In this document: one piece after another, positions 9,070 to 18,273 of the stretch | How positions within the stretch are numbered: the stretch's first letter is position 1 | Layout: every line of letters begins with the position of its first letter | NCBI RefSeq assembly: GCF_009650435.1 | Contig: NZ_VVIP01000016.1 | Span: 62,001 to 126,000 of the forward strand | Source of the DNA: Foetidibacter luteolus | Lineage (GTDB): Bacteria; Bacteroidota; Bacteroidia; Chitinophagales; Chitinophagaceae | Direction: 5' to 3' | DNA: 64,000 nucleotides | The notes under the pieces: model-generated | What the model was told of the DNA's origin: nothing | What the model saw: only the letters and a program-made list of their open reading frames with translations | Database searches by the model: none | Translations under genes and position numbers: made by a program

Positions 9070-10098
9070 ATGAGTGACACAATTTCAAAAGCCACCATAC
9101 AGGATATAGCACGTGAGCTGAACATTACAGCAGCTACGGTATCCCGTGCACTTAACAACCACCCTGCCATTAAAGAAGCCACTAAAAAAGCCGTTAAGGA
9201 AACAGCGGTAAGGCTTAACTACAGGCCTAACAAAATTGCTTCTTCGCTGCGCCTGGGCAAGTCAAATATCATTGGCGTAATAATACCCAGCGCAGAAATA
9301 AATTTCTTCGGCTCCGTAGTACACGGTATTGAAAAGGTTGCTAACGAAAACAATTACAATGTACTCATTTACCAGTCTAACGAGCTGTATGAGTACGAAA
9401 AGAAAGGCGTGCATACCTTTTTGCAGTCGCAGGTAGACGCAGTGCTGGCATCCATATCCAAAGAAACCATTAACCTCGAGCATTATGCCGAAATAAAAAA
9501 GCGTGGCATACCGCTTATTTTCTTTGACAGGGCCAATGATAACCTCGGCGTGTCATCCGTAGTTGTAGATGATTATGCCGGCGCTTTTGAAGCCACCAAA
9601 CACCTGGTACAGCAAGGTTGCAAACGCATAGCGCATATTGGCGGGCAGCAACATGTAGGCATCTTTAACCAACGCCTCAAGGGTTATATAGATGCTTTGA
9701 ACGTACACAACATTACCGTGGATGATGACCTGATTGTGTATGGTAAGGTAAGTATAGAATCTGGCCGGGAGTGTATGCAAAAGTTGCTTTCTTCACCCAA
9801 AAAGCCTGATGCGGTTTTTGCTGTGGAAGATTTTACAGCGCTTGGCGCTATGCAGGCCATGAAAGATGCCGGCATAAAAATACCTGCCGATATTGCCATC
9901 ATTGGTTTTTGTAACGAAGCGTTTGGCGAGTACCTCACACCATCGCTTTCCACCGTAAACCAGAAAACCGTTATCATGGGCGAAACCGCCGCCCGTTTAT
10001 TCTTCGACAGCCTTCGTGGCGATGCATACCCTGCCCATCCCCGCAAACTAATACTGCAGCCGGAACTGATATGCCGGGAATCCAGCAGGAAATACTAA
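9070..10098 (+). CDS. LacI-family transcriptional regulator
   Basis: A 342-residue LacI/GalR-type regulator. The helix-turn-helix is at residues 8-30 (ATIQDIARELNITAATVSRA), with the hinge near 50-60 (YRPNKIASSLRLGKSN), then a periplasmic-binding-protein-like effector domain beginning IIGVIIPSAEINFFGSVVHG. The start at 9070 is chosen because it gives the standard N-terminus a few residues before the HTH and lies clear of the upstream terminator. Its place between two glycosidase genes suggests it responds to a sugar released by the cluster and controls part of it. Effector and operator are unknown; I did not find a clear LacI-type palindrome near susC. Confidence 0.9.
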   Translation: MSDTISKATIQDIARELNITAATVSRALNNHPAIKEATKKAVKETAVRLNYRPNKIASSLRLGKSNIIGVIIPSAEINFFGSVVHGIEKVANENNYNVLIYQSNELYEYEKKGVHTFLQSQVDAVLASISKETINLEHYAEIKKRGIPLIFFDRANDNLGVSSVVVDDYAGAFEATKHLVQQGCKRIAHIGGQQHVGIFNQRLKGYIDALNVHNITVDDDLIVYGKVSIESGRECMQKLLSSPKKPDAVFAVEDFTALGAMQAMKDAGIKIPADIAIIGFCNEAFGEYLTPSLSTVNQKTVIMGETAARLFFDSLRGDAYPAHPRKLILQPELICRESSRKY

Positions 10099-10142
10099 GT
10101 ATTCTCATCCCTTTTTTTCTTTGTGTTTTAATGACCTTTTTT

Positions 10143-10348
10143 ATTGGCCCGGCAGGAGGAACAGGTATGAGGCTGCCGTTGCGTCGCACACTTGTACGGT
10201 TGGTTCGTTATTCGCCTTTTCCCACCGAGGGTAAAAACGGCCTTTCCCCAGGTGCGTGTCTCTACGCACCTCCTCTACCCGGGTCTGAAAAGCTGCCATG
10301 AAAAACCAACCGATGAACGTAGTGCGACGCAACCGGGCCGCCATGAAA
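10143..10348. repeat. Repeat family B, inverted pair 2
   Basis: The left half reads GGCCCGGCAGGAGGAACAGG, then TTGCGTCGCACACTTGTACG and TTTTCCCACC. The right half holds GGTCTGAAAAGCTGCCATGA and GTGCGACGCAACCGGGCC in reverse orientation. Together they could fold into a long imperfect hairpin of about 200 bases. This accounts for most of the 333-base gap before the next gene; no other feature is seen. Confidence 0.7.
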
Positions 10349-10431
10349 AACCAAAAGCCCGTCACCAAAAACTTCTGTTCAATTACTCTATATTGCTGCT
10401 TATTTACATAACCTCTGAAAAGATTTGACTG

Positions 10432-11481
10432 ATGAAATATCTGCGCCTGCTGCCTGTGATAATTTCTGTAATTACCGGCTTTGCCTCCACCGCCCAGGAT
10501 ACAATTACGATTATTCCAAAAAGCCACCGCGCCGCTGCGCCGCTGTACCGCGACCCGGTTACCGATGGCGCCGCGGACCCCGTGCTTATCTGGAACCGCC
10601 AGGAAAAAAGCTGGTGGATGCTTTACACGCAACGGCGTGCCAACAGCGAGGGTGCCGATGTGGCTTACTGCTATGGTACTCCTATTGCAGTTGCATCGTC
10701 TAACGACCATGGACAGACCTGGGTGTACCGTGGCACGCTGAAGCTGGACTTTGAAAACGGGCTGAATACTTTTTGGGCGCCGGATGTGGTGTATCATAAT
10801 GGCGAATACCACATGTTTGTTGTGTACATACAGGGCGCCCGCAACCATTGGGGCGGGAGGGCAAGAATGGCACATTACACCAGCAAAAACCTGTGGGACT
10901 GGAAGTTCCTGGGGCTGCTGAAGCTTACATCGGAAAGTGTGATTGATGCCAGCCTGATGCAGATGCCTAACGGTAAATGGCGCATGTGGTACAAAGACCA
11001 GGAGCGTGGAAGCGTAACCATGATGGCCGAAAGCGATGACCTGTATAAATGGAAAACCAATGAAGAGCCGGCCATTGGTGGCCAGCCGCACGAGGGCCCG
11101 AAAGCCTTTAAATTCGGCGGTTGGTTTTGGATGCTGACGGATGAGTGGAGGGGAATGAGGGTGTACCGCTCCAAAGATGGCGACAACTGGGAGCGGCAGG
11201 GTTTGATACTGGATAGTGCTACTTCGCGTACAGAAGATGGCCCCAGCGGCGCACATGGAGACGTAATTGTAATCAACAACAAAGCGTACGTTTTTTACTT
11301 TACACACCCCGAACGCAAAACACATTCTGATGCCCCGCTGGATAGCTCTGGTAATACGCCTTATCGTCTGCGCCGTTCCTCCATACAGGTTGGGCCGTTG
11401 CAGATAAAAGACGGAACACTGGTAAGTGACAGGCAAAATGTGTTTGACTTTTGGATGGATAACCCGGAGGAGAGGAAGTGA
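10432..11481 (+). CDS. Family 43-like five-bladed propeller glycosidase
   Basis: A 349-residue secreted protein with signal peptide at 1-22 (ending FASTAQ). The body has the repeated W-rich blades and short Asp motifs of GH43/GH117-type propeller enzymes: DGAADPVLIW, FWAPDVVYHNGEYHMFVV, VIDASLMQMPNGKWRMWYK, EGPKAFKFGGWFWMLTDEW and EDGPSGAHGDVIV. The Asp of ADPVL near residue 47, the Asp of WAPDVV or VIDAS, and Glu of EGPKAF are candidate catalytic residues by position. The precise family (GH43, GH117 or a related group) is not certain. It lies downstream of lacI and is probably part of the same regulon as the GH2 enzyme. Confidence 0.65.
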   Translation: MKYLRLLPVIISVITGFASTAQDTITIIPKSHRAAAPLYRDPVTDGAADPVLIWNRQEKSWWMLYTQRRANSEGADVAYCYGTPIAVASSNDHGQTWVYRGTLKLDFENGLNTFWAPDVVYHNGEYHMFVVYIQGARNHWGGRARMAHYTSKNLWDWKFLGLLKLTSESVIDASLMQMPNGKWRMWYKDQERGSVTMMAESDDLYKWKTNEEPAIGGQPHEGPKAFKFGGWFWMLTDEWRGMRVYRSKDGDNWERQGLILDSATSRTEDGPSGAHGDVIVINNKAYVFYFTHPERKTHSDAPLDSSGNTPYRLRRSSIQVGPLQIKDGTLVSDRQNVFDFWMDNPEERK

Positions 11482-11596
11482 GTGGTGAATGGTGAATAGT
11501 CAGTGGTGAATTGGTCTTGTTCCCTGGCATTGATTTTTTTATGAACAGTTGATGGTGAATGGGTGCGTAACGCAAAATTCTTATATATAGCATATC

Positions 11597-14053
11597 ATGA
11601 AAAAACATCTGTTTCTGCTCTCTTGTTTATTGGTTGGTAAGGCTTTGCTGGCGCAGCAAAAAGCGCCTGCATACCCGCTTATTACACACGACCCTTATTT
11701 CTGTATCTGGTCAACTACAGACCAGTTAACCGCATCGCCTACCAAGCACTGGACAGGCGCTGAACAATCGCTTACCGGTATGATAAAAGTAGACGATAAA
11801 ACTTACCGTGTGCTGGGCAGTGAAGGCAAGAGCTTTGAATCAGTTGTACCCACCAGCGACGAAAAATCTTACGTGGCCAAATACACGGAAACAGAACCTG
11901 CAGAAGGTTGGGAACAAGAAGGCTTTAATGACGCTACGTGGAAAACAGGTACAGCTCCTTTTGCGGATAATAAATCCATTAAGGGCACGCCCTGGTTTAG
12001 TAAAAATATCTGGGTACGCAGAACGTTTACCTTAAGCCAAACCAATTTCAACAAGCTTTATCTTAAGATAAAGCATGACGATAATGCGGAAGTATATCTC
12101 AACGGAGAGAAGGTGTACAGCTATGTAGGCTGGCTGGGCAAGTTTGATTACATACCCCTGGAAGATGCCATTAAAAGCAAACTAAAAAAGGGAAAGAATG
12201 TGTTGGCTATTCATGTGGCCAATACTGCCGGCGGCGCCTGGCTGGATGCAGGCATTGCTAACGTTCCGCCACCGCCAAAGAACAGTGAAACAATTTTGGG
12301 CCAGCAAAAATCTGTAACCATAAATGCCACCCAAACCATTTATACTTTCACCTGTGGCCCTGTTGATGCAACGCTTACGTTTACGTCTCCGTTGCTGATG
12401 GATGACCTGGACCTGGTTGCAAGGCCGGTTTCCTACATTAACTATTCCGTAAAAAGCAATGATGGTAATCCGCATGATGTGCAGCTATACTTTGGCGCCT
12501 CTACCAATATTGCGGTTGATATTCCTTCCCAGGTAGTTACGGCACAAAAATACACAACACCTCAGTTAAGTATTCTTAAAGCAGGTACCGTTGAGCAACC
12601 GGTATTGCAAAAGAAAGGCGATGACCTGCGTATAGATTGGGGATATATGTATGTAGCTGCTCCGGCTGCGGCAAAGGCCAAACAATATATCACCGCGGAG
12701 TCACTGGCGCTTACATCATTTACGGGTAATTCTTTTTCACCGGCTGTAACCACTTCCGGTAAAAGCCTTGTATTGAATACTGTTTTTGACTTAGGCAAAG
12801 TAAACGGTACAGCAAAAGAACAGTTTGTAATGCTGGGTTACGATGACCTCTACTCCATTCAATACTTCAAACAAAACCTGAAGCCCTGGTGGAAGAATGA
12901 CCCTGCACAGACTATCGAAAAACAGTTAACAACAGCCGCTGCTGACTATGCTTCTGTTACAGAAAAATGCAACGCGTTTAACCAAAGCTTATACGCTGAT
13001 GCGGAAGCGGCAGGTGGCAAAGCGTACGCAGACCTTTGCGTGTTGGCCTATCGCCAGGCCATTGCTGCACATAAACTGGTAAAAAGCCCGCAGGGAGAAC
13101 TGCTGTTCCTGTCCAAAGAGAATTTCAGCAACGGGTCTATCAATACTGTAGACATTACTTATCCGTCTGCGCCTATGTTCCTGGTGTATAACCCAGACTT
13201 GCTGAAGGGTATGTTGAACGGTATTTTTTACTACAGTGAAAGCGGTAAATGGGCCAAACCTTTTGCGGCGCACGACCTGGGTACTTATCCACTTGCCAAC
13301 GGCCAGACTTATGGAGAAGATATGCCAGTGGAAGAGTCTGGCAATATGATTGCGGCAGTTGCAGCCATCGCTAAAATAGAAGGCAATGCGGAATATGCAA
13401 AGAAGCACTGGAAAACTTTATCTACCTGGGTAAATTTTTTGGTGAGTGACGGTTTCGATCCTGCTAACCAGTTGTGTACAGATGACTTTGCGGGCCACCT
13501 TGCCCGTAATGCTAACTTATCTATGAAGGCAATTGTAGGTATAGGTGGTTATGCCATGCTGGCTGACATGCTGGGCGATAAAGCCACTGCAACAAAATAC
13601 AATACCATCGCTAAAGACATGGCGGCCAAATGGCAAACCATGTGCGATGAGGGCGACCATTTTGCCTTAACCTTTGACAAAGGGGGTACCTGGAGCCAGA
13701 AGTATAACCTTGTATGGGATAAAGTGCTTGGCCTTAATCTTTTCCCTAAGTCGGTATATGACAAGGAGATAAAATATTACCTCACCAAACAAAACGAATT
13801 TGGTTTGCCGCTTGACAGCCGCAAAACATACACCAAGAGCGACTGGATTATCTGGACTGCTACCCTGGCTTATGACGCCAATGATTTTAATGCCCTGGTA
13901 GCGCCATTGTTAAAGTATGCAACAGAAACGCCTACCAGAGTGCCGCTGAGCGATTGGCACGAAACCACCAATGGCAAGCAAGTCGGGTTCCAGGCAAGAA
14001 GTGTGGTTGGCGGCTATTATATGAAGATGCTGGAGAAGAAGTTGAACAAATAA
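11597..14053 (+). CDS. DUF4965/DUF5127 glutaminase-like protein with inserted beta-sandwich
   Basis: An 818-residue exported protein (signal peptide 1-20, ending ALLAQQ). After the signal comes APAYPLITHDPYFCIWSTTDQL, the N-terminal element (DUF4964) of the secreted 'glutaminase' family related to fungal GtaA. The large middle and C-terminal parts match DUF5127, DUF4965 and DUF1793, with GLPLDSRKTYTKSDWIIW as the family's hallmark near the end. Residues of about 95-215 (GWEQEGFNDATWKTG to LAIHVANT) look like a galactose-binding-type sandwich inserted between the first elements. Enzymatic activity of bacterial members is poorly known, and in this cluster a role on sugars is equally possible. 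Confidence 0.75.
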   Translation: MKKHLFLLSCLLVGKALLAQQKAPAYPLITHDPYFCIWSTTDQLTASPTKHWTGAEQSLTGMIKVDDKTYRVLGSEGKSFESVVPTSDEKSYVAKYTETEPAEGWEQEGFNDATWKTGTAPFADNKSIKGTPWFSKNIWVRRTFTLSQTNFNKLYLKIKHDDNAEVYLNGEKVYSYVGWLGKFDYIPLEDAIKSKLKKGKNVLAIHVANTAGGAWLDAGIANVPPPPKNSETILGQQKSVTINATQTIYTFTCGPVDATLTFTSPLLMDDLDLVARPVSYINYSVKSNDGNPHDVQLYFGASTNIAVDIPSQVVTAQKYTTPQLSILKAGTVEQPVLQKKGDDLRIDWGYMYVAAPAAAKAKQYITAESLALTSFTGNSFSPAVTTSGKSLVLNTVFDLGKVNGTAKEQFVMLGYDDLYSIQYFKQNLKPWWKNDPAQTIEKQLTTAAADYASVTEKCNAFNQSLYADAEAAGGKAYADLCVLAYRQAIAAHKLVKSPQGELLFLSKENFSNGSINTVDITYPSAPMFLVYNPDLLKGMLNGIFYYSESGKWAKPFAAHDLGTYPLANGQTYGEDMPVEESGNMIAAVAAIAKIEGNAEYAKKHWKTLSTWVNFLVSDGFDPANQLCTDDFAGHLARNANLSMKAIVGIGGYAMLADMLGDKATATKYNTIAKDMAAKWQTMCDEGDHFALTFDKGGTWSQKYNLVWDKVLGLNLFPKSVYDKEIKYYLTKQNEFGLPLDSRKTYTKSDWIIWTATLAYDANDFNALVAPLLKYATETPTRVPLSDWHETTNGKQVGFQARSVVGGYYMKMLEKKLNK

Positions 14054-14084
14054 TTTTTCGGGCTGCGCTTGTCGAAGCCCACTC

Positions 14085-14130
14085 AATATTCAACACGCTA
14101 TGTTCATACAAACATGGTGTGTTGAATATT
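14085..14130 (+). terminator. Long hairpin after the glutaminase-like gene
   Basis: AATATTCAACACGCTATGTT pairs along 20 bases with AACATGGTGTGTTGAATATT, with two G-U pairs and a 6-base loop. A T-rich stretch (TTTTAATGTTTAAT) follows. It lies about 30 bases after the stop, so it probably ends that transcript. Confidence 0.7.
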
Positions 14131-14210
14131 TTAATGTTTAATATACCAGTTCTTTTAAGCTATTAGAATAATAAACTTGGGTGCATTTGCCGGATTTGAA
14201 AGCGAGAATG

Positions 14211-14290
14211 TTGTTTTACTTTTTTGTCTTGACACAAAAAAGTAAAACAAAAAGTCAAGAAAGAAACGATATACAGCACGTTTCTTTCTT
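14211..14290. repeat. Twin perfect hairpins in a gene-free stretch
   Basis: The first is a 17-bp perfect inverted repeat: TTGTTTTACTTTTTTGT at 14211-14227 against ACAAAAAAGTAAAACAA at 14234-14250. The second is AAGAAAGAAACG at 14257-14268 against CGTTTCTTTCTT at 14279-14290. The first resembles an intergenic repeat I recall from other Bacteroidota. Both lie in the 668-base gap before the FG-GAP gene, which also holds one family A and one family B copy. No gene is seen there. Confidence 0.75.
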
Positions 14291-14394
14291 ACGCCTTAAT
14301 TAAGCTTTTGCGCTACTGTAACTTCAGCAATAGAATTTTAATCAGCAGGGCGTATAAACTTAAAGATGCGGTTAAAATTAATTGTTCTTAGGTT

Positions 14395-14508
14395 ATGTCA
14401 GGGCGCCTGCCGAAGGCACCGGGCTATCCGCTGCTACTCCGCCACAAGGCCATTGCACAAGGCCTCAGCGGGGTATCCGCTTCTATCCCTGGCGCTTAGG
14501 TGCAACAC
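14395..14508 (+). repeat. Repeat family A, copy 1
   Basis: This copy carries GGGCTATCCGCTGCTACTCC, CGGGGTATCCGCTTC and TATCCCTGGCGC, in the same order as copies 2, 3 and 6. It is a short-form copy without the 45-50 base insert. Confidence 0.7.
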
Positions 14509-14600
14509 GCTGCGTTATGAGTAAAAGCCCGCAAGGACGAAGCCATGTGTCTAGAGTTTAAAGCCCTGCGGTAATAGTTGTTTGTGATAATCTACGTTAT

Positions 14601-14690
14601 GTTCAGTAGAATTACAGAACGTACAAGTGAGTGACACAACGAAGTCCAATAGTAGTAAAGCAGTTCGTCCCGCAAACAAACCCTTGATAA
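14601..14690 (-). repeat. Repeat family B, single copy
   Basis: GAACGTACAAGTGAGTGACACAACG at 14618-14642 is nearly identical to the right half of the pair before the Rhs gene (60868-60892), followed by a similar GTCC/GCAGT tract. It is the GTGTCACTCAC subtype in reverse orientation. Confidence 0.7.
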
Positions 14691-14721
14691 AGCCAAAACA
14701 ACGATTAATAAAATTGTGACC

Positions 14722-17700
14722 ATGATATTGCGAAAAAGCAAAGCTTGCCTGCCCCTGCTGATTGTTTGCCTGCTGACTGCAATAAATGCATTCGGCCAGC
14801 ATACGTTATTCCGTTTATTGCCTTCTTCTCAAACAGGAGTTACATTCAATAACCTGCTTACCGAAAGCGATACGCTCAATATTTTAAACCAGGCCAACAT
14901 TTACAATGGCGGTGGCGTGGGCATCGGCGACTTTAACAACGATGGTTTGATGGACATTTATTTTGCCGGCAACATGGTACATAACAAACTGTACATGAAC
15001 AAAGGCAATTTAAAGTTTGAAGATGTAACGGAGACAGCTAAAGTAAATGGTGAAGGCCGTTGGTGTACCGGCGTAGCGGTGGTTGATATAAACAACGACG
15101 GATGGAAAGATATTTACGTGTCGGCATCTTTTATGAAAAATGATGTATTGAAACGCACTAATCTCTTCTACATAAACCAGGGCCTGAACAGCGATAAAAT
15201 ACCGGTATTTAAAGAGTCTGCAAAAGCTTATGGACTGGCAGATACAGGCTTTAGTACGCAGGCTTATTTTTTTGATTATGATAAAGACGGCGACCTGGAC
15301 ATGTACCAGCTTACCAACGAATTGTATGACGTAAAAACACCTATCCGTTTCAGGCCCAAGGTAACAGATGGCAGCGCTTTAAACACAGACAGAATGTACC
15401 GCAACAATGGTAACGGAACTTTTACCAACGTATCAAAACAAGCGGGTATTACTATTGAAGGCTGGGGCCACGCCGCCTGTATTACAGACATCAACCTGGA
15501 TGGCTGGCCGGATATTTATGTGGCCAACGATTTTGTGTCCAACGACTTTTGCCTCATCAACAATAAGAACGGCACATTCAGCAACAAACCTGCTGAGTAC
15601 TTTAAGCATACTGCATGGAATGCCATGGGTACCGATGCTGTAGACATTAACAATGACGGTTATATAGATTTTATTTCGCTGGAAATGCTGCCCGAAACCA
15701 ACATGCGAAAAAAACGCATGCTTAGTGGCAATGAATATTACAACTATACCAATAGCGCTAAGTATGGCTATGATCACCAATATGTGCGTAATGTGCTGCA
15801 GTTAAGCAGTGGCCCTACACCGCAAGGTCACCCGGTATTTAGTGATATTGGCTACCTGGCAGGCGTATACCAAACCGACTGGAGCTGGTGCCCGTTGGTA
15901 GCGGATTTTGATAATGATGGATTGCGGGATATTATTATCTCAAATGGCCTGCCGAGAGATGTTACCGACCTTGATTATGTTTCTTACAACAATGGCCAGG
16001 GCGGACGCGGCGGCAATTATTCATTGGCTATGACCGACTCATTGCCTATTGTGAAACTGCCTGATTATGCTTTTAAAAATAAGAACGGACTCACCTTCGA
16101 GAATAAATCTGCCGACTGGGGGTTTACGCAATCTTCTTTTTCCAATGGCGCTGTTTATGTTGACCTGGATAATGATGGCGACCTGGACGTAATTATTAAT
16201 AACCTGAACGAAGTATCCGGTATTTATGAAAATACCCTGAACAACAGTGGAGATAAAAGTGATAAGCATATACTTACCGTTAATATAGAAGGGCCCGGCA
16301 AAAACATTGCGGGAATAGGAGCCGTGTTGCGTATTTATTACAAAGGCAGCCAGCAGGTATATGAGCATTACCCCACCCGGGGATACTTGTCAACGGATGA
16401 CCCACGGGTGCATTTTGGCCTGGGCACTGCAACTGAAGTAGATTCTTTGAGGGTGCTTTGGCCGGATGGTAAAACGCAGTTGTTAAGCAGTATCAGTGCG
16501 GATAAGACGGTGACTGTTGCCTACAAAGATGCTGCTGGGGGTAAAGTGCCATCCAATGCTTCGCAAGGCTTGTTTAAAAACGTAGCGGCAGCGTATGGTA
16601 TCAAATACAAACCACAGGAGCGGGATTTTGTTGATTACAACATACAGGTAACCTTGCCACACAAGCTAAGTCAGTACGGGCCAGGTATAGCGGTTGGGGA
16701 TATTGACGGTAATGGCCTGGAAGATTTTTATCTCGGCGGTTCATCGGGCAATCGCGGTGTATTCTTTATGCAAAGTGCGGCGGGCAAGTTTGTATTGGAT
16801 TCTGCACGTTTCACTAAGAAAGATGATCCTTTGTATGAAGACATGGGGGTTTTATTCTTTGATGCTGATAACGACAACGACCTCGACCTATATATCGTAA
16901 GCGGCAGCTACGAAGTACCACCACGGCATGCCATCAGCCGCGACAGGTTTTTCCTGAATGATGGCAAAGGCAGGTTCACCAAAACAGATGACGTATTGCC
17001 AAAAGATTCTACCAATGGGTCTTGTGTGCGTGCCGCCGATTTTGATGGCGATGGCGACCTTGATTTGTTCGTTGGCGGGCGTGTAGTATCTGGCGTTTAC
17101 CCTGAACAGCCACAAAGTTTTATACTGCAGAATAACAATGGGAAGTTTACCGATGTTACGGAAAAGTTGTGCCCTAAACTGCAATACATGGGCATGATAA
17201 CCGATGCTTTATGGAGCGATTTTGATAAAGATGGAAAGGTTGACCTGGTGCTTACCGGGGAGTGGATGGCAGTTACCTTTCTGCGAAATACTGGAAATGG
17301 TTTCGAGCCTTTAACAAGCACCGGCATTGAAAATCATACAGGCTGGTGGAACAGCCTTTCAGCCGGAGATTTTGACAACGATGGAGATATAGACTATATA
17401 GCCGGCAACCTCGGCTTAAACACCAACTACAAAGCAACGCCGCAGGAACCATTAACCATCATAGCCAAAGACATAGACAACAACGGGTCAATGGACGCGA
17501 TGGTATTTTGTTACATGAAAGCGGAAGATGGTTCTATGAAATCCTTCCCGATGAGCACCAAAGACGATCTTTCTGGGCAAGTAATTACCATGCGTAAAAA
17601 ATTTCCTACGTTTAAATCTTATGGCGCTGCAACAATGGATGATTTGTGGAATAAGAAGGACAGAGAAGGAGCGCTGATATTTCATGCTACAGATATGCAT

Positions 17701-18273
17701 ACGTCTTATATTGAAAACCTGGGCAATGGCAAGTTCAGCATAAGCCCGTTGCCATTACAGGCCCAGCAGGCGCCTGTATATGGCATCGTAAGCCAGGATG
17801 TTAATGGCGATGGTAACCTGGATATACTGATGGTTGGCAATGATTATGGTATGGAGCCATATAGTGGCCGGCACGATGCCTTTTTAGGATTGTGCTTAGC
17901 CGGCGATGGAAAAGGCAACTTTAAACCTTTAACCGTTGCAGAAAGTGGTTTTTATGTAAGGGGCGATGGAAAAGGGCTGGCGAGAATACATTCCGCTAAA
18001 AACGAAGACCTGCTGATTGCCACACAAAACCAGGACAGCGTATTGGTTTATGCTCCCGATAAAAGCAAACAGCCGGTACCCGTTAAGTGGATAGATTTGA
18101 AAGCGGATGATCTTAGCGCAGACATTACTTTTTCTGACGGCCGTACTAGCCGCCAGGAGTTTTATTACGGTTCAACTTTTCTGTCGCAATCATCCAGGAA
18201 GCTGCCTGTTTACAGCAATATGAAAACCATAACCGTCACCAACTTTAAAGGAGAAAAAAGGCCGCTGTTATGA
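14722..18273 (+). CDS. FG-GAP/VCBS repeat protein with ASPIC/UnbV domain (CRTAC1-like)
   Basis: A 1183-residue exported protein; I take the ATG at 14722 rather than the GTG at 14716. The signal peptide ends near INAFGQ. Two blocks of FG-GAP/VCBS propeller repeats carry calcium-loop motifs of the type DxNxDGxxDxY: DFNNDGLMDIYF, DINNDGWKDIYV, DYDKDGDLDMY, DINLDGWPDIYV, DLDNDGDLDVII, and later DIDGNGLEDFYL, DFDGDGDLDLFV and DFDKDGKVDLVL. Between them, at about 530-600, lies an ASPIC/UnbV domain (IAGIGAVLRIYYKG to RVLWPDGK). Such proteins are secreted, calcium-stabilised propellers and often sit with susCD loci. The stop overlaps the start of the next gene, so the two are translationally coupled. 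Confidence 0.85.
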   Translation: MILRKSKACLPLLIVCLLTAINAFGQHTLFRLLPSSQTGVTFNNLLTESDTLNILNQANIYNGGGVGIGDFNNDGLMDIYFAGNMVHNKLYMNKGNLKFEDVTETAKVNGEGRWCTGVAVVDINNDGWKDIYVSASFMKNDVLKRTNLFYINQGLNSDKIPVFKESAKAYGLADTGFSTQAYFFDYDKDGDLDMYQLTNELYDVKTPIRFRPKVTDGSALNTDRMYRNNGNGTFTNVSKQAGITIEGWGHAACITDINLDGWPDIYVANDFVSNDFCLINNKNGTFSNKPAEYFKHTAWNAMGTDAVDINNDGYIDFISLEMLPETNMRKKRMLSGNEYYNYTNSAKYGYDHQYVRNVLQLSSGPTPQGHPVFSDIGYLAGVYQTDWSWCPLVADFDNDGLRDIIISNGLPRDVTDLDYVSYNNGQGGRGGNYSLAMTDSLPIVKLPDYAFKNKNGLTFENKSADWGFTQSSFSNGAVYVDLDNDGDLDVIINNLNEVSGIYENTLNNSGDKSDKHILTVNIEGPGKNIAGIGAVLRIYYKGSQQVYEHYPTRGYLSTDDPRVHFGLGTATEVDSLRVLWPDGKTQLLSSISADKTVTVAYKDAAGGKVPSNASQGLFKNVAAAYGIKYKPQERDFVDYNIQVTLPHKLSQYGPGIAVGDIDGNGLEDFYLGGSSGNRGVFFMQSAAGKFVLDSARFTKKDDPLYEDMGVLFFDADNDNDLDLYIVSGSYEVPPRHAISRDRFFLNDGKGRFTKTDDVLPKDSTNGSCVRAADFDGDGDLDLFVGGRVVSGVYPEQPQSFILQNNNGKFTDVTEKLCPKLQYMGMITDALWSDFDKDGKVDLVLTGEWMAVTFLRNTGNGFEPLTSTGIENHTGWWNSLSAGDFDNDGDIDYIAGNLGLNTNYKATPQEPLTIIAKDIDNNGSMDAMVFCYMKAEDGSMKSFPMSTKDDLSGQVITMRKKFPTFKSYGAATMDDLWNKKDREGALIFHATDMHTSYIENLGNGKFSISPLPLQAQQAPVYGIVSQDVNGDGNLDILMVGNDYGMEPYSGRHDAFLGLCLAGDGKGNFKPLTVAESGFYVRGDGKGLARIHSAKNEDLLIATQNQDSVLVYAPDKSKQPVPVKWIDLKADDLSADITFSDGRTSRQEFYYGSTFLSQSSRKLPVYSNMKTITVTNFKGEKRPLL

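Noticed and set aside
10141..11436. 431-residue minus-strand open frame opposite the GH43-like gene
   Set aside because: It lies wholly opposite a well-supported gene with clear blade motifs and a family B repeat, and its residues show no domain; it is a shadow.
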